A stretch of 64,000 nt of DNA, taken from contig CABHOK010000003.1 in NCBI GenBank assembly GCA_902168205.1, positions 558,001 to 622,000 on the forward strand. Direction: 5' to 3'. This document shows positions 26,105 through 35,174 of this stretch, piece by piece. The translations under genes and the position numbers were made by a program. The DNA is from an uncultured Chitinophaga sp. (lineage in GTDB: Bacteria; Bacteroidota; Bacteroidia; Cytophagales; Cyclobacteriaceae). Below the pieces are notes generated by a model. It made no database searches and was not told the origin of the DNA. It saw only the letters and a program-made list of their open reading frames with translations. Each line of letters starts with the position of its first letter. Positions within the stretch are counted from its first letter, which is position 1.

Positions 26105-26719
26105 ATGAGATACCTGATATTCACAATAGCATTGTTCGGTGCACAGGTTCTATATGCACAGAACAATTACTTCTATATAGCGCTGGACGTTAACACGCCT
26201 TTGGGCAACAAAGATTTTGTAGACGAAACCAGTGCCAGGGGCGGTCGCATGGGCTATCGCGCTTTTGTTACGGAAGACAGTCGGGTTTCGCTGGGCATTG
26301 ATGCAAGTTGGACAACCTTTGATAAGTATAAACCAACAGAGACCTTTGAAAGTCATGGAGGTGCTATCACCACCGATTACTTCAACTATGTTTATCAATA
26401 TGGTTTGGCCGTGAGCGGCCTGTACCATTTCAAGGTTGGCGAAAGCGAACGTTTCTTTCCGTATGCCGGCATTGGTATTGGTGCAAACTATAATGAGTAC
26501 GCGCAATACTATAATATTTATTCAAGCGTGGAGAAGAAGTGGGGTTTTCTGGCGCGACCTGAAGCCGGTGTGCTGTTCCGTTTTACCCGAAACCGCGGGC
26601 TGGGAGCGATGGCTGCCGTGCACTACGACTACTCTACTAACAAAAGTGAAACCTTCAATGTAGACAAGTTTTCGTCAGTGGGCTTTCAGATTGGCCTGAT
26701 TATCATGAATCGATATTAG
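26105..26719 (+). CDS. Outer-membrane beta-barrel protein
   Basis: A 204-residue protein with a signal peptide (to VLYAQ, residue 18) and alternating amphipathic strands with glycine-aromatic turns, e.g. GLAVSGLYHF, PYAGIGIGANYNEY and a final strand VGFQIGLIIMNRY ending near aromatic residues. This is a small eight-strand barrel of the OMP_b-brl type, resembling porin-like or structural proteins. It is co-transcribed with the DUF4136 lipoprotein. Confidence 0.82.
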   Translation: MRYLIFTIALFGAQVLYAQNNYFYIALDVNTPLGNKDFVDETSARGGRMGYRAFVTEDSRVSLGIDASWTTFDKYKPTETFESHGGAITTDYFNYVYQYGLAVSGLYHFKVGESERFFPYAGIGIGANYNEYAQYYNIYSSVEKKWGFLARPEAGVLFRFTRNRGLGAMAAVHYDYSTNKSETFNVDKFSSVGFQIGLIIMNRY

Positions 26720-26731
26720 AAAATAGAAACC

Positions 26732-26776
26732 GACTTCAGCCCGGACGTTGTAAACATCCTCGTTCAGGCTGAGGTC
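26732..26776 (+). repeat. Long-loop hairpin between the barrel gene and guaA
   Basis: GACTTCAGCC (26732-26741) can pair with GGCTGAGGTC (26767-26776) with one T-G wobble across a 25-base loop. No T-run follows directly, so it may be a processing or attenuating structure rather than a terminator. Confidence 0.4.
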
Positions 26777-26864
26777 TGGTTCATTTGACCGGCTCTTTAC
26801 TTTAAAGTAGAGAGCTTTTCGCGGTTTATTCTATTTCCTTACTTCCACCAAAAAAATCTCGGGT

Positions 26865-26872
26865 TATCTTTG
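26865..26872 (+). promoter_or_regulatory. Bacteroidota -7 box TATCTTTG of guaA
   Basis: TATCTTTG matches TAnnTTTG exactly and ends five bases before the guaA ATG, implying a very short or absent leader. Confidence 0.65.
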
Positions 26873-26877
26873 CACCC

Positions 26878-28404
26878 ATGCCGCAACAGATACTCATTTT
26901 AGATTTCGGTTCTCAGTACACACAGCTTATTGCCCGCCGGGTACGCGAACTCAATGTTTACTGCGAAATCCACCCTTTTAACAAGATTCCAACCATAACA
27001 CCTGATACAAAAGGCGTTATACTCTCCGGAAGTCCGTGCTCCGTACGTGACGAAGGTTCTCCTGATGTTGATCTTCAGCAATTCGGAAACCTGCCCGTGC
27101 TCGGAGTTTGCTACGGTGCCCAGCTCATCGCCCACAAAAGCGGTGGCCAGGTACTGCCGTCACACGCCCGCGAATACGGACGTGCCAAACTCACTACAGT
27201 AGATCATCACAACACTTTGTTGAAAGAGATAGCACTCGATGGCCAGGTGTGGATGTCGCATGCCGACACCATTGCTTCGGTGCCTGATTCTTTTGAAGTG
27301 ATTGCTGCCACGCCTTCCGTAAAGGTGGCGGCCTATAAAGTAAAGGACAAAGAGGTATATGGTATACAGTTTCACCCGGAAGTAACGCATACGCTGCAAG
27401 GCAAAGAGCTGCTCCGGAATTTTGTAGTACATATCTGTAACTGCAAGCAGGATTGGACTCCCGATCAGTTTGTAGAAACATCGGTAGCGGATCTTAAGAA
27501 AAAGCTTGGCGATGATAAAGTAGTTATGGCGCTCTCCGGAGGAGTTGACTCTACCGTGGCGGCTATACTCATTCATAAAGCGATTGGCAAGAACCTGCAT
27601 TGCATTTTTGTAGATAACGGTTTGTTACGCAAGAATGAATTTGAGCAGGTACTGGATTCATACAAACACATGGGGCTCAACATTAAAGGTGTTGATGCAA
27701 AAGATAAATTCTATACGGCATTAGCGGGGCTTACCGATCCGGAAGCAAAACGCAAGGCAATTGGTAAGACATTTATAGATGTATTTGACGAAGAGTCGCA
27801 CCAGCTCAGCGATGTGAAGTGGTTGGGACAAGGCACTATATATCCGGATATCATTGAATCTGTTTCTGTAAAAGGTCCTTCCGTAACCATCAAGTCGCAC
27901 CACAACGTAGGTGGTTTGCCTGCGAAAATGAAACTGAAAGTAGTGGAACCGCTCAATACGCTCTTTAAAGATGAAGTGCGCGTGGTAGGTAAAACACTCG
28001 GTATAGATCCTGCTATACTCGGTCGTCATCCGTTCCCGGGCCCTGGTCTTGGTATACGTATATTGGGCGATATCACAGCCGATAAGGTAAAAATCCTGCA
28101 GGAAGTAGACAGTATATTTATAGGAGGATTACGCGAGCATGGTCTCTATGATAAAGTATGGCAGGCAGGTGCTATGTTGCTGCCGGTACAATCCGTAGGG
28201 GTCATGGGCGATGAGCGTACCTACGAACGTGTAGTGAGTCTTCGTGCCGTAACCAGTACCGATGGTATGACAGCCGACTGGGCACACTTGCCGTACGAAT
28301 TCCTGGCGAACGTCTCCAGCGATATTATTAATAAAGTGAAAGGTGTTAACCGCGTGGTATACGACATCAGCTCGAAACCTCCGGCTACCATCGAGTGGGA
28401 ATAA
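26878..28404 (+). CDS. guaA: GMP synthase (glutamine-hydrolysing)
   Basis: A 508-residue enzyme that converts XMP to GMP using ATP and glutamine. The N-terminal class I amidotransferase has the nucleophile Cys78 (LGVCYGAQL) and the His/Glu pair in QFHPEVTH (about 163-170). The ATP-pyrophosphatase domain starts at the P-loop SGGVDST (about 221-227). The dimerisation domain holds [16 protein letters not shown] (about 381-396). It ends in PPATIEWE, as is usual. Length is as expected. Confidence 0.97.
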   Translation: MPQQILILDFGSQYTQLIARRVRELNVYCEIHPFNKIPTITPDTKGVILSGSPCSVRDEGSPDVDLQQFGNLPVLGVCYGAQLIAHKSGGQVLPSHAREYGRAKLTTVDHHNTLLKEIALDGQVWMSHADTIASVPDSFEVIAATPSVKVAAYKVKDKEVYGIQFHPEVTHTLQGKELLRNFVVHICNCKQDWTPDQFVETSVADLKKKLGDDKVVMALSGGVDSTVAAILIHKAIGKNLHCIFVDNGLLRKNEFEQVLDSYKHMGLNIKGVDAKDKFYTALAGLTDPEAKRKAIGKTFIDVFDEESHQLSDVKWLGQGTIYPDIIESVSVKGPSVTIKSHHNVGGLPAKMKLKVVEPLNTLFKDEVRVVGKTLGIDPAILGRHPFPGPGLGIRILGDITADKVKILQEVDSIFIGGLREHGLYDKVWQAGAMLLPVQSVGVMGDERTYERVVSLRAVTSTDGMTADWAHLPYEFLANVSSDIINKVKGVNRVVYDISSKPPATIEWE

Positions 28405-28414
28405 AATTATATAC

Positions 28415-28451
28415 TTCAGCAACAGTGCCTGCTATAGCGGGCACTGCTGAA
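28415..28451 (+). terminator. Hairpin after guaA
   Basis: TTCAG and CAGTGCC (28415-28429, with a CAA bulge) pair with GGCACTG and CTGAA (28440-28451). It is strong but lacks a good T-run, so it may be a weak terminator or 3'-end stabiliser. Confidence 0.5.
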
Positions 28452-28470
28452 ATATACTCCCGGCCCCCAG

Positions 28471-28478
28471 TAACTTTA
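28471..28478 (+). promoter_or_regulatory. Near-consensus -7 box TAACTTTA
   Basis: TAACTTTA differs from TAnnTTTG at the last base and lies five bases before the ATG at 28484, similar to the close spacing seen at guaA and menA. Confidence 0.4.
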
Positions 28479-28483
28479 GAATT

Positions 28484-30220
28484 ATGAAGCACACGAGCAT
28501 GATCAATAAGAAGCTTATACTTTGTCTGTTATTCTTTATCCCCGCCCTGGCATTTGCCCAGGTAACTGATTATAACCGACAATACTTCAATGCCAAGCAA
28601 CTTTTCAGAGAAGGAAAGTATAACCTGGCAATGGAGGCTTTCAAACCTTTAATACCCTACGCATCCAACAACCAGTTTTCAGAATACGCTGCGTTTTACT
28701 ATGCACTGGCTGCGCACAATCAAGGGTATAATGCGGTTGCAAAAGATATGTTCAACCAGTTGAAAACGCTTCATCCGGATTGGGACAAGATGGATGAGGT
28801 AAATTTCTGGTTAGGCAAAGTATACCTGGACAATAAAGATTACTTCCAGGGAATCAAGATACTCGCTTCCATTAAAGACAAGAAGATGGAGAAGGAGATC
28901 GAGGCGCTGAAAACAAAAGCACTCGCCCCGGTAACAGATGTAGAAACGCTCAAAATGATGCGCGAAGAATATCCAAAAGATGAAGTGGTGGGTAAAGCAC
29001 TGGTAAATGCACTTGCTAAAGATATGGCTGATAAAGACAGTCGTGCTTTACTGGAAACACTCATCAGCCAGTATAATTTAAAGCGCTCGGATTATTTCCC
29101 GGAAACTCCCAAGACTATACATAAAGATACCTATACCGTTTCGGTGTTGCTGCCTTTTATGGTAAGTACACTCGAACCAACTCCGGGCCGTAAACGCAAC
29201 CAGATCGTACTTGATTTTTATGAAGGTATGAAACTGGCAGCAGATACATTGGCAAAACAAAATGTAAAGATCAGTCTGCGTGCCTATGATACGGATCGTA
29301 ATACCGAAAAGATCAAAACGCTTTTAAAGACGGATGAACTGAAGAGTTCTGACTTGCTGGTAGGTCCGTTCTTCCCGGAAGAGAATAAAGCGATACAGGA
29401 TTTCTCATTGGAGAATAAAATAAATGTGTTCAACCCATTCTCGAACAACAGCGATGTTATTGGCACAAACCCGTATGCATTTTTATACCAGCCGTCTGTA
29501 GAAACCATGGGGCGGAAGTCGGGCGAGTTTATGGCGGCAAGTGTGCGCAAGAAAAATTGTATCGTGTTCTATGGTACATCGCGCAGAGATTCGTTGCTGG
29601 CGGCTACGTTCGTAGATAAAGCACGCGAAAGAGGTTTGAAGGTTCTCGGTTCGCATCGTATTACAAAAGATAATTTGGGCAAAGTTGTAGGTACACTGGC
29701 AACGGCTACAGAATACGATGAGTATAAGTACGCGAAACAATTTACTCTGCGTAAAGATAGTCTAGGAGGTATATTTGTAGCATCAGATGATGCGTTGATC
29801 TATACCAAAGTACTCGGTGCCGTAGATACCCGTGGTGACTCGGCTCTGGTGCTGGGCTCGGAAGACTGGCTCGAACAAACGGCTCTTGAATTGGACAAGT
29901 ATAGTTCATTGCCGGTTGCATTTATAGCGCCCAACGTTTCATTAACCAATAATCCTTACCTTATCGCTTTCAACCGGAAATTTATCAGAACGCACGGACG
30001 TACTCCTTCACTATATGCGCGCATGGGATATGAGTTTATGCTCTTTGCCGGAAATCAACTGCACAAGAACGGAGCATACTTCCAGGAGAGCATGAACAAA
30101 GAGAAATATATACCGGGCTACCTCACGCAAGGTTTTAGCTACGAGTTCAGTCGCGATAACCAGTTGATACCCTTCATTCGCTTCCGCCACGGCAAAGCAG
30201 TTCTCTTGGATAAACGATAA
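28484..30220 (+). CDS. LpoA-like TPR plus periplasmic-binding-protein lipid-free exported protein
   Basis: A 578-residue exported protein (signal peptide to ALAFA, about residue 25; no lipobox). Residues about 30-205 are TPR-like helices (YFNAKQLFREGKYNLAMEAF). Residues about 215-560 form a type I periplasmic-binding domain (VSVLLPFMVSTLEP, LVGPFFPEENKAIQ, NVFNPFSNNSD, GGIFVASDD). The order TPR then PBP is that of LpoA, the outer-membrane activator of PBP1A, but the lipoprotein cysteine is missing. It may instead be a sensor or amino-acid-binding protein. A second ATG lies at 28499. It sits between guaA and hemL. Confidence 0.75.
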   Translation: MKHTSMINKKLILCLLFFIPALAFAQVTDYNRQYFNAKQLFREGKYNLAMEAFKPLIPYASNNQFSEYAAFYYALAAHNQGYNAVAKDMFNQLKTLHPDWDKMDEVNFWLGKVYLDNKDYFQGIKILASIKDKKMEKEIEALKTKALAPVTDVETLKMMREEYPKDEVVGKALVNALAKDMADKDSRALLETLISQYNLKRSDYFPETPKTIHKDTYTVSVLLPFMVSTLEPTPGRKRNQIVLDFYEGMKLAADTLAKQNVKISLRAYDTDRNTEKIKTLLKTDELKSSDLLVGPFFPEENKAIQDFSLENKINVFNPFSNNSDVIGTNPYAFLYQPSVETMGRKSGEFMAASVRKKNCIVFYGTSRRDSLLAATFVDKARERGLKVLGSHRITKDNLGKVVGTLATATEYDEYKYAKQFTLRKDSLGGIFVASDDALIYTKVLGAVDTRGDSALVLGSEDWLEQTALELDKYSSLPVAFIAPNVSLTNNPYLIAFNRKFIRTHGRTPSLYARMGYEFMLFAGNQLHKNGAYFQESMNKEKYIPGYLTQGFSYEFSRDNQLIPFIRFRHGKAVLLDKR

Positions 30221-30273
30221 TAAACTCAAAGCTCGCAGCTCACAAGTTGCAGCTTTTATATAAACGAAGTTCT

Positions 30274-31566
30274 ATGGCTAACGATAGAAGCAAATCACTT
30301 TTTGAAAAAGCGAAACAATTTATACCCGGTGGTGTAAATTCTCCGGTGCGTGCATTTCGTGCCGTAGGTGGTAATCCGCTGTTTATGAAGAGCGCGAAAG
30401 GTGCCTACCTGTATGATGAAGACGGTAATACATATATAGACCTGATCAACTCGTGGGGTCCTATGATTTTAGGACACGCGCATCCTTCCGTAGAAGAAGC
30501 CGTAAAGGCTGCGTTGGTGGGGTCGCCATCATTCGGTGCGCCAACTGCGCGTGAAGTTGAAATGGCCGAGCTCATCTGCTCGATTATGCCTTCCGTTGAA
30601 AAAGTGCGCATGGTAAATTCAGGCACTGAAGCAACGATGTCGGCTATACGTGTAGCACGCGGATATACCGGTCGAGACAAGATTATTAAGATGGAAGGTT
30701 GCTATCACGGCCACGGTGATTCATTTCTGATCGCAGCCGGAAGTGGTGCCCTTACATTCGGAACACCGGATAGCCCGGGCGTTACCAAAGGCACTGCGAA
30801 AGATACCCTCATAGCACCCTTCAATAGTCTCGATGCTGTTGATAAGCTCATCACTGAAAATAAAAATGAAATAGCGGCTATCATTCTTGAACCTGTTGTC
30901 GGTAACATGGGCTGTGTGCCGCCTCAACCCGGCTATCTGCAAGGGCTTCGTTCGCTTTGCGATAAGCACAGTATTGTGTTGATATTCGATGAAGTAATGA
31001 CAGGTTTCCGCCTCGCACCCGGTGGCGCGCAGGAACTATATGGCGTGAAACCGGATCTTTCTACCATGGGTAAAATTATAGGAGGAGGACTCCCGGTAGG
31101 TGCCTATGGCGGAAGAAAAGAAATCATGGACTATATATCTCCGGCAGGTCCTATATACCAGGCTGGTACACTTTCCGGCAACCCGCTCGCCATGGCGGCT
31201 GGTATGGCAATGCTGAAGCATCTGCAGGCAAACCCGGGTATATATCAACATATAAACCAGATCACCACCAAGCTGGTAGACGGCTTGCGTAGACAAATTG
31301 CCGCGGTAGGTTTGAAATATACCATCAACCAGGTTGGCTCAATGTTCACGCTGTTCTTCACCGAAACTGTTGTAACAGATTTTGACACCGCCAAAACATC
31401 CGATACGCAGAAGTTTGCAGCGTATTTCCAATCCATGCTGGCGCAAGGTATATATATGGCACCATCGCAATATGAGGCGATGTTTATATCCAACGCGATC
31501 AGCAATGACGAGGTAAATGCAATTTTAAAGGCCAGTGAGGAGGCGTTGAGACACACCCGGAACTGA
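30274..31566 (+). CDS. hemL: Glutamate-1-semialdehyde 2,1-aminomutase
   Basis: A 430-residue PLP enzyme that makes 5-aminolevulinate in the C5 pathway of haem synthesis. I chose the ATG at 30274 (MANDRSKSLFEKAKQ) over a TTG nine codons upstream. IPGGVNSPVRAF is the standard N-terminus. MVNSGTEATMSAIRVARG binds the PLP phosphate, GCYHGHGDS and DEVMTGFR follow, and the PLP lysine is in STMGKIIGGGLPVGAYGG. Length is normal. A strong terminator follows. Confidence 0.96.
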   Translation: MANDRSKSLFEKAKQFIPGGVNSPVRAFRAVGGNPLFMKSAKGAYLYDEDGNTYIDLINSWGPMILGHAHPSVEEAVKAALVGSPSFGAPTAREVEMAELICSIMPSVEKVRMVNSGTEATMSAIRVARGYTGRDKIIKMEGCYHGHGDSFLIAAGSGALTFGTPDSPGVTKGTAKDTLIAPFNSLDAVDKLITENKNEIAAIILEPVVGNMGCVPPQPGYLQGLRSLCDKHSIVLIFDEVMTGFRLAPGGAQELYGVKPDLSTMGKIIGGGLPVGAYGGRKEIMDYISPAGPIYQAGTLSGNPLAMAAGMAMLKHLQANPGIYQHINQITTKLVDGLRRQIAAVGLKYTINQVGSMFTLFFTETVVTDFDTAKTSDTQKFAAYFQSMLAQGIYMAPSQYEAMFISNAISNDEVNAILKASEEALRHTRN

Positions 31567-31606
31567 TTTTTCGGTAAACTGTCCATTTAACTCTACAAAC
31601 ACCAGG

Positions 31607-31637
31607 AAGCAGGCTTTTAATAAGCCTGCTTTTTTTG
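31607..31637 (+). terminator. Intrinsic terminator of hemL
   Basis: AAGCAGGCTT (31607-31616) pairs perfectly with AAGCCTGCTT (31622-31631) around a 5-base loop and continues into a T-run. Confidence 0.92.
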
Positions 31638-31666
31638 CTTCTTAAAGCAGGCATAAGAATGCATAT

Positions 31667-31786
31667 ATGATAAGCATAACCAAAACTGGAGATCAAATGG
31701 AAACGAGTAAGAAAATGAGTAAGACCGAGTGGTTGATCGAAATGATCACCTGGGTCTCGCTGGGTTTGATTATAGTATATGCTTAG
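31667..31786 (+). CDS. Possible 39-residue single-pass membrane peptide
   Basis: A short frame starting MISITKTGDQ and ending in the hydrophobic helix WVSLGLIIVYA, preceded by KMSKTEWLIEMI. An alternative ATG is at 31697 (29 residues). A polar, lysine-rich start followed by a single helix is typical of small membrane proteins. It lies just after the hemL terminator and is convergent with the next gene. No ribosome-binding site or promoter is clear, so this is tentative. Confidence 0.4.
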   Translation: MISITKTGDQMETSKKMSKTEWLIEMITWVSLGLIIVYA

Positions 31787-31793
31787 AAAATGA

Positions 31794-32132
31794 CTACTGG
31801 TAAATATACTTCTTGAGGATTTGATCGACCTCGCTATAGAACAGTTCATCATTACCTTCTGATAGCGAGGCTGAATTGGTCTCACGTATCAGGTCAACAA
31901 TGGTCTTGTAGTGGTCGGTATTTACCGGGGCAATCAGAAATTCCTTCAGATCACGTTTAATGAATTCTATTTTTACAGCCGTCAGTTCTTTCATGCCATA
32001 CTTGTTGGCGATATAGTCTTTCAGAAAGCGCTCATCCAGAAAATCCTTGATCAGGTCATTCCGGACTTTACGTACCAGGTCAATAATATTTTCGTCCGTC
32101 CACGGGGAGGTAATATTGGCGATGTTTTGCAT
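31794..32132 (-). CDS. Hypothetical helical protein
   Basis: A 112-residue mostly helical, charged protein with no signal peptide, cysteine or membrane segment (DLVRKVRNDLIKDFLDERFLKDYIANKYG, then VKIEFIKRDLKEFLIAP). The C-terminal part (LFYSEVDQILKKYIYQ) may be amphipathic. I recognise no family. It is a single gene, with 224 bases between it and the LytTR regulator gene on the same strand. Confidence 0.6.
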   Translation of the reverse strand: MQNIANITSPWTDENIIDLVRKVRNDLIKDFLDERFLKDYIANKYGMKELTAVKIEFIKRDLKEFLIAPVNTDHYKTIVDLIRETNSASLSEGNDELFYSEVDQILKKYIYQ

Positions 32133-32356
32133 AGTTAAAAAAGTAAGGTTGAGGGGTTTTGTTTCCTAACTAGATTAGCGATACAATTTTATCGAAACTA
32201 ATATGATTAGTAAAGATAAAACCGTTAAATATTTTACTCCATGCGTCTGTTCCTATAAGATACGATCTAATCGGTCACGATAAAAGCAATAGCATGCTGA
32301 TTTTCAGTGATTAACATCTGCAATCGTAATAACAACGATTTTATGGCGTGAGAATT

Positions 32357-33088
32357 TCAGAGGAGCACGTTGTTTTTATTGAGAATTTTTAGTGCTTCGT
32401 TTTTAAAGTTCCTCCCGATCGGTATGTCCATTGTTCCAACACGCGCTGTAGTGGCAGTAAAGGAAGTTACTTTGTCCACGGGTATAATGAAGGAGCGGTG
32501 TATGCGCACAAATTTACCCTCCGGTAATTTTTGCTCCAGGTAACTGATCTTCTGGTAAGTAACAACCTGCCGCTGTGTTGTCTTGACACGTACATAGTCG
32601 CGAAGACTTTCAATGTACAGGATGTCGTTCAAATATACCTTTACCATCTCGCGATCTTCCCGGAAGTATATATAGGCCTCTTCGAATGATTTTACGGGGG
32701 CAGTCTGATCGTTGTCGGTATACGATTCCACCGGATGCTTCAACTGGTATACTTTGCTGATGCCGCGCAGGAAACGCTCGAATGATATAGGCTTCAGCAG
32801 GTAATCGATCACATCCAGATCGTACGCGTCAAAGGCATAACCACGATATGCTGTTGTAAGCACAACCCGCGGCCGGTCTTTCAGCGAACGCAGCAGATCG
32901 ATACCGGTAATCTGCGGCATTTGTATATCCAGAAACATCAGGTCTATATGTTTCTGTTGCAGCGTGGTAAATGCTTCGATGGCATTCTCACAACTTTTTA
33001 CGAGGTGCAAACCGTTTACACGCTGCACGTGCGATTCAAGCAATTGCCGCGCAAGCGGTTCATCATCAACGATCATGCATTTGATCAT
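32357..33088 (-). CDS. LytTR-family response regulator
   Basis: A 243-residue response regulator. The receiver domain (1-120) has acidic residues D8-D9, phospho-acceptor Asp54 (LMFLDIQMP), Thr in VVLTTAYRGY and the Lys of YLLKP. The LytTR DNA-binding domain (about 137-240) shows ILYIESLRDYVRV, FVRIHRSFIIPVDKV and the closing PIGRNFKNEAL. It overlaps the kinase gene upstream by 4 bases (ATGA), so the two are coupled. The target genes are not evident; candidates are adjacent. Confidence 0.92.
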   Translation of the reverse strand: MIKCMIVDDEPLARQLLESHVQRVNGLHLVKSCENAIEAFTTLQQKHIDLMFLDIQMPQITGIDLLRSLKDRPRVVLTTAYRGYAFDAYDLDVIDYLLKPISFERFLRGISKVYQLKHPVESYTDNDQTAPVKSFEEAYIYFREDREMVKVYLNDILYIESLRDYVRVKTTQRQVVTYQKISYLEQKLPEGKFVRIHRSFIIPVDKVTSFTATTARVGTMDIPIGRNFKNEALKILNKNNVLL

Positions 33089-34245
33089 ACAGTAACAAGT
33101 TGATCCGGTATAGTTATCTTTTCCTGTAGTTCACTTTCGGTAAGCGTGATCTTGAGGATCGACAGATACGTTTCGTCTTCATCCATGGATTGCAGTGAAT
33201 AACGGTTCGGGTATATAAGATCAAGTCGCTTTCGTACATTCTGCAGCCCGATGCCTGATACAGATTTCTGCTCCGGTATAAGGGCTATATTTTTACTGTT
33301 CTCTACTTTCAGCACGAGTATATCCTCCTGCAGAAGTATATCCACCCGTACCCAGCCACCCGAAAGTTGATTGCTCACACCATGTTTGAAAGCATTTTCT
33401 ACAAAGGGTAATATTAATAAGGGCGCTATGCGAATAGAGTCCAGTACATCGTACACATTCAGCGACACATCGAGGCTATCGTATCGTACCTTCTCCAAAG
33501 CGATATAGTTCTGTATATATTGTATCTCCTTTTGCAACGGTACATCGGGCTGATTGCTGTCGTATAACATATAGTTCATCAGCTGCGAAAGTTTATATAC
33601 CATCTCCGGAGCTTTGTGCGAGTTTTGCAGGGTTAGTGCATACAGGTTGTTAAGCGTATTGAAGAGGAAGTGCGGGTTGATCTGCGACTTGAGTAATTTC
33701 AGTTCGGCTTCGAGTTTTTCTTTTTCCAGTTGCTGTGCCGTGCGTTGTAAATACTGCGAAGCCTGCTGGTGCCGGTACCAATGCTTCATAAGGTGAAACG
33801 AAGCTACAATAGCCACGACAGAATATATACTGAAAATGCCGATCAGTATTTTAGGGAAGAACAACAGCGGTACCATCGTTGCTTGCGGCCAGTATAGCGG
33901 GTAAATGGTATGATAAGCCATGGTGCGTGCCAGTATGCCGAACACGGCCATCGACAACAAAAACGACATCACGAACATACTATACTTTTTCCGGATCAGC
34001 AGTTTATCAATCAATACATAGAGCGTAAAGTAAGTCGCCATGATTTTCATCGGCAGCTCTATAAACGATATAGTGATGCGCTGCAGGTATTGATCATCTA
34101 CCATGCCGGAGATGAGACCTTCATACGCAATGAGACATAACCAGAAGATTGCGTGAAAGGTAATGCGACTTTGCAACAACAGTGAAGGGCTGATGGCCGC
34201 TTCAAACGGATTTCGTTTTTGTCTGGTTGCTTCACCGGTGTACAT
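33085..34245 (-). CDS. LytS/YehU-type sensor histidine kinase
   Basis: A 386-residue membrane kinase of the His_kinase (PF06580) type. Four likely membrane helices lie between about 30 and 150, with short loops and no large periplasmic sensor, so it may sense the membrane itself. A coiled coil (about 160-185) leads to LKSQINPHFLFNTLNNL with phospho-His192, then the ATPase domain with PFVENAFKHGV and SGIGLQNVRKRL. It forms a pair with the LytTR regulator. Confidence 0.93.
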   Translation of the reverse strand: MYTGEATRQKRNPFEAAISPSLLLQSRITFHAIFWLCLIAYEGLISGMVDDQYLQRITISFIELPMKIMATYFTLYVLIDKLLIRKKYSMFVMSFLLSMAVFGILARTMAYHTIYPLYWPQATMVPLLFFPKILIGIFSIYSVVAIVASFHLMKHWYRHQQASQYLQRTAQQLEKEKLEAELKLLKSQINPHFLFNTLNNLYALTLQNSHKAPEMVYKLSQLMNYMLYDSNQPDVPLQKEIQYIQNYIALEKVRYDSLDVSLNVYDVLDSIRIAPLLILPFVENAFKHGVSNQLSGGWVRVDILLQEDILVLKVENSKNIALIPEQKSVSGIGLQNVRKRLDLIYPNRYSLQSMDEDETYLSILKITLTESELQEKITIPDQLVTV

Positions 34246-34432
34246 ATAGTCTGAAGTACGTTAATTTTTTGTTAAATACGTTTCTTTTTAGACAAACAAC
34301 GCATGTACCTCACTAACAACCAATACCGACTGACAAAAACGTCTGATACGATTACAAAGACAAGTAGCTGCTGTTGGAGAGCAGTGATCTAATAAACCGG
34401 CACCGTATTAAAAAAGTAATCATGTTTGATAC

Positions 34433-34954
34433 ATGATTAACAAATTTACCATCCCCCGAAATATATACCGTGGTGTTTTGCAGGTCGTGCTGCTGCTATC
34501 GGTATTGTGGTCATGCGCCCCGGTGCGAACTGTACAGCTTGAATCGTATGTGCGGTCTGTTAACTTTTATACCGTAGGCAAGATACCGGTGATCAGGACA
34601 CGGCTCAACGGAAAGCTGGCGCATTTCATTGTTGATACAGGCGCATCGGTATCCATACTCAACGAAGCCGAAGCTTCTCATTATGGATTTACCGTGATGA
34701 ATGCCGATGTATATGCCACAACAGAAGTGTTGGGCTTTAACGGAAGCGCACCTACCGGAAGAGTAAATACATGCACCATCGAGATTGGTGACATGGCCAT
34801 CAAGTACGGCAATTTCAGAAGCAAGAACATGCAGGACTTCGCCTATATCTTACAAAAGAATGAAAATATAAGACTGGCCGGTATACTCGGTGCCGACCTG
34901 ATGAACCGCTATAGTATGCGGATAAATTTTATGGATAAAACAATTTCCTTTTAA
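34433..34954 (+). CDS. Retropepsin-like aspartic protease lipoprotein
   Basis: A 173-residue lipoprotein (lipobox VLWSC, Cys28). The mature part is one retropepsin-like domain: FIVDTGASVSIL (about 66-77) holds the catalytic DTG, and ILGADLMNRYSMRINF is the conserved ILG loop. Such single-domain enzymes must dimerise for activity. It is probably outer- or inner-membrane anchored on the periplasmic side; its substrate is unknown. The divergent LytTR kinase is 187 bases away. Confidence 0.85.
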   Translation: MINKFTIPRNIYRGVLQVVLLLSVLWSCAPVRTVQLESYVRSVNFYTVGKIPVIRTRLNGKLAHFIVDTGASVSILNEAEASHYGFTVMNADVYATTEVLGFNGSAPTGRVNTCTIEIGDMAIKYGNFRSKNMQDFAYILQKNENIRLAGILGADLMNRYSMRINFMDKTISF

Positions 34955-34963
34955 CGCTGCAAA

Positions 34964-35167
34964 ATGCCTATGAAGATTGATAATCTGTCAGACCTCGATC
35001 GAGAAAATTTACTACTTATGATTGCTGTGTTGCAGGAGAAGCTGAAACGTAAGAACGATCAGCTTCACCGCACACAGATAAAACTTAATACTGCGAAGGG
35101 TAAACTTACCCGTATGAAAGATACTGTAGCCTATCAGCGAAAGCGCCTCCTGGAATTATACCAGTGA
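34964..35167 (+). CDS. Small coiled-coil protein
   Basis: A 67-residue, highly charged, wholly helical protein (DLDRENLLLMIAVLQEKLK then QLHRTQIKLNTAKGKLTRMK) with heptad-like leucine spacing and no signal. A second ATG is two codons downstream. It follows the retropepsin gene by 9 bases and is convergent with the bestrophin-like gene. No family was recognised; it may be a scaffold or regulator. Confidence 0.6.
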   Translation: MPMKIDNLSDLDRENLLLMIAVLQEKLKRKNDQLHRTQIKLNTAKGKLTRMKDTVAYQRKRLLELYQ

Positions 35168-35174
35168 AGCAACT

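Noticed and set aside
26720-26877. Guanine riboswitch upstream of guaA
   Set aside because: The -7 box lies only a few bases before the start codon, and no purine-aptamer core was recognised.
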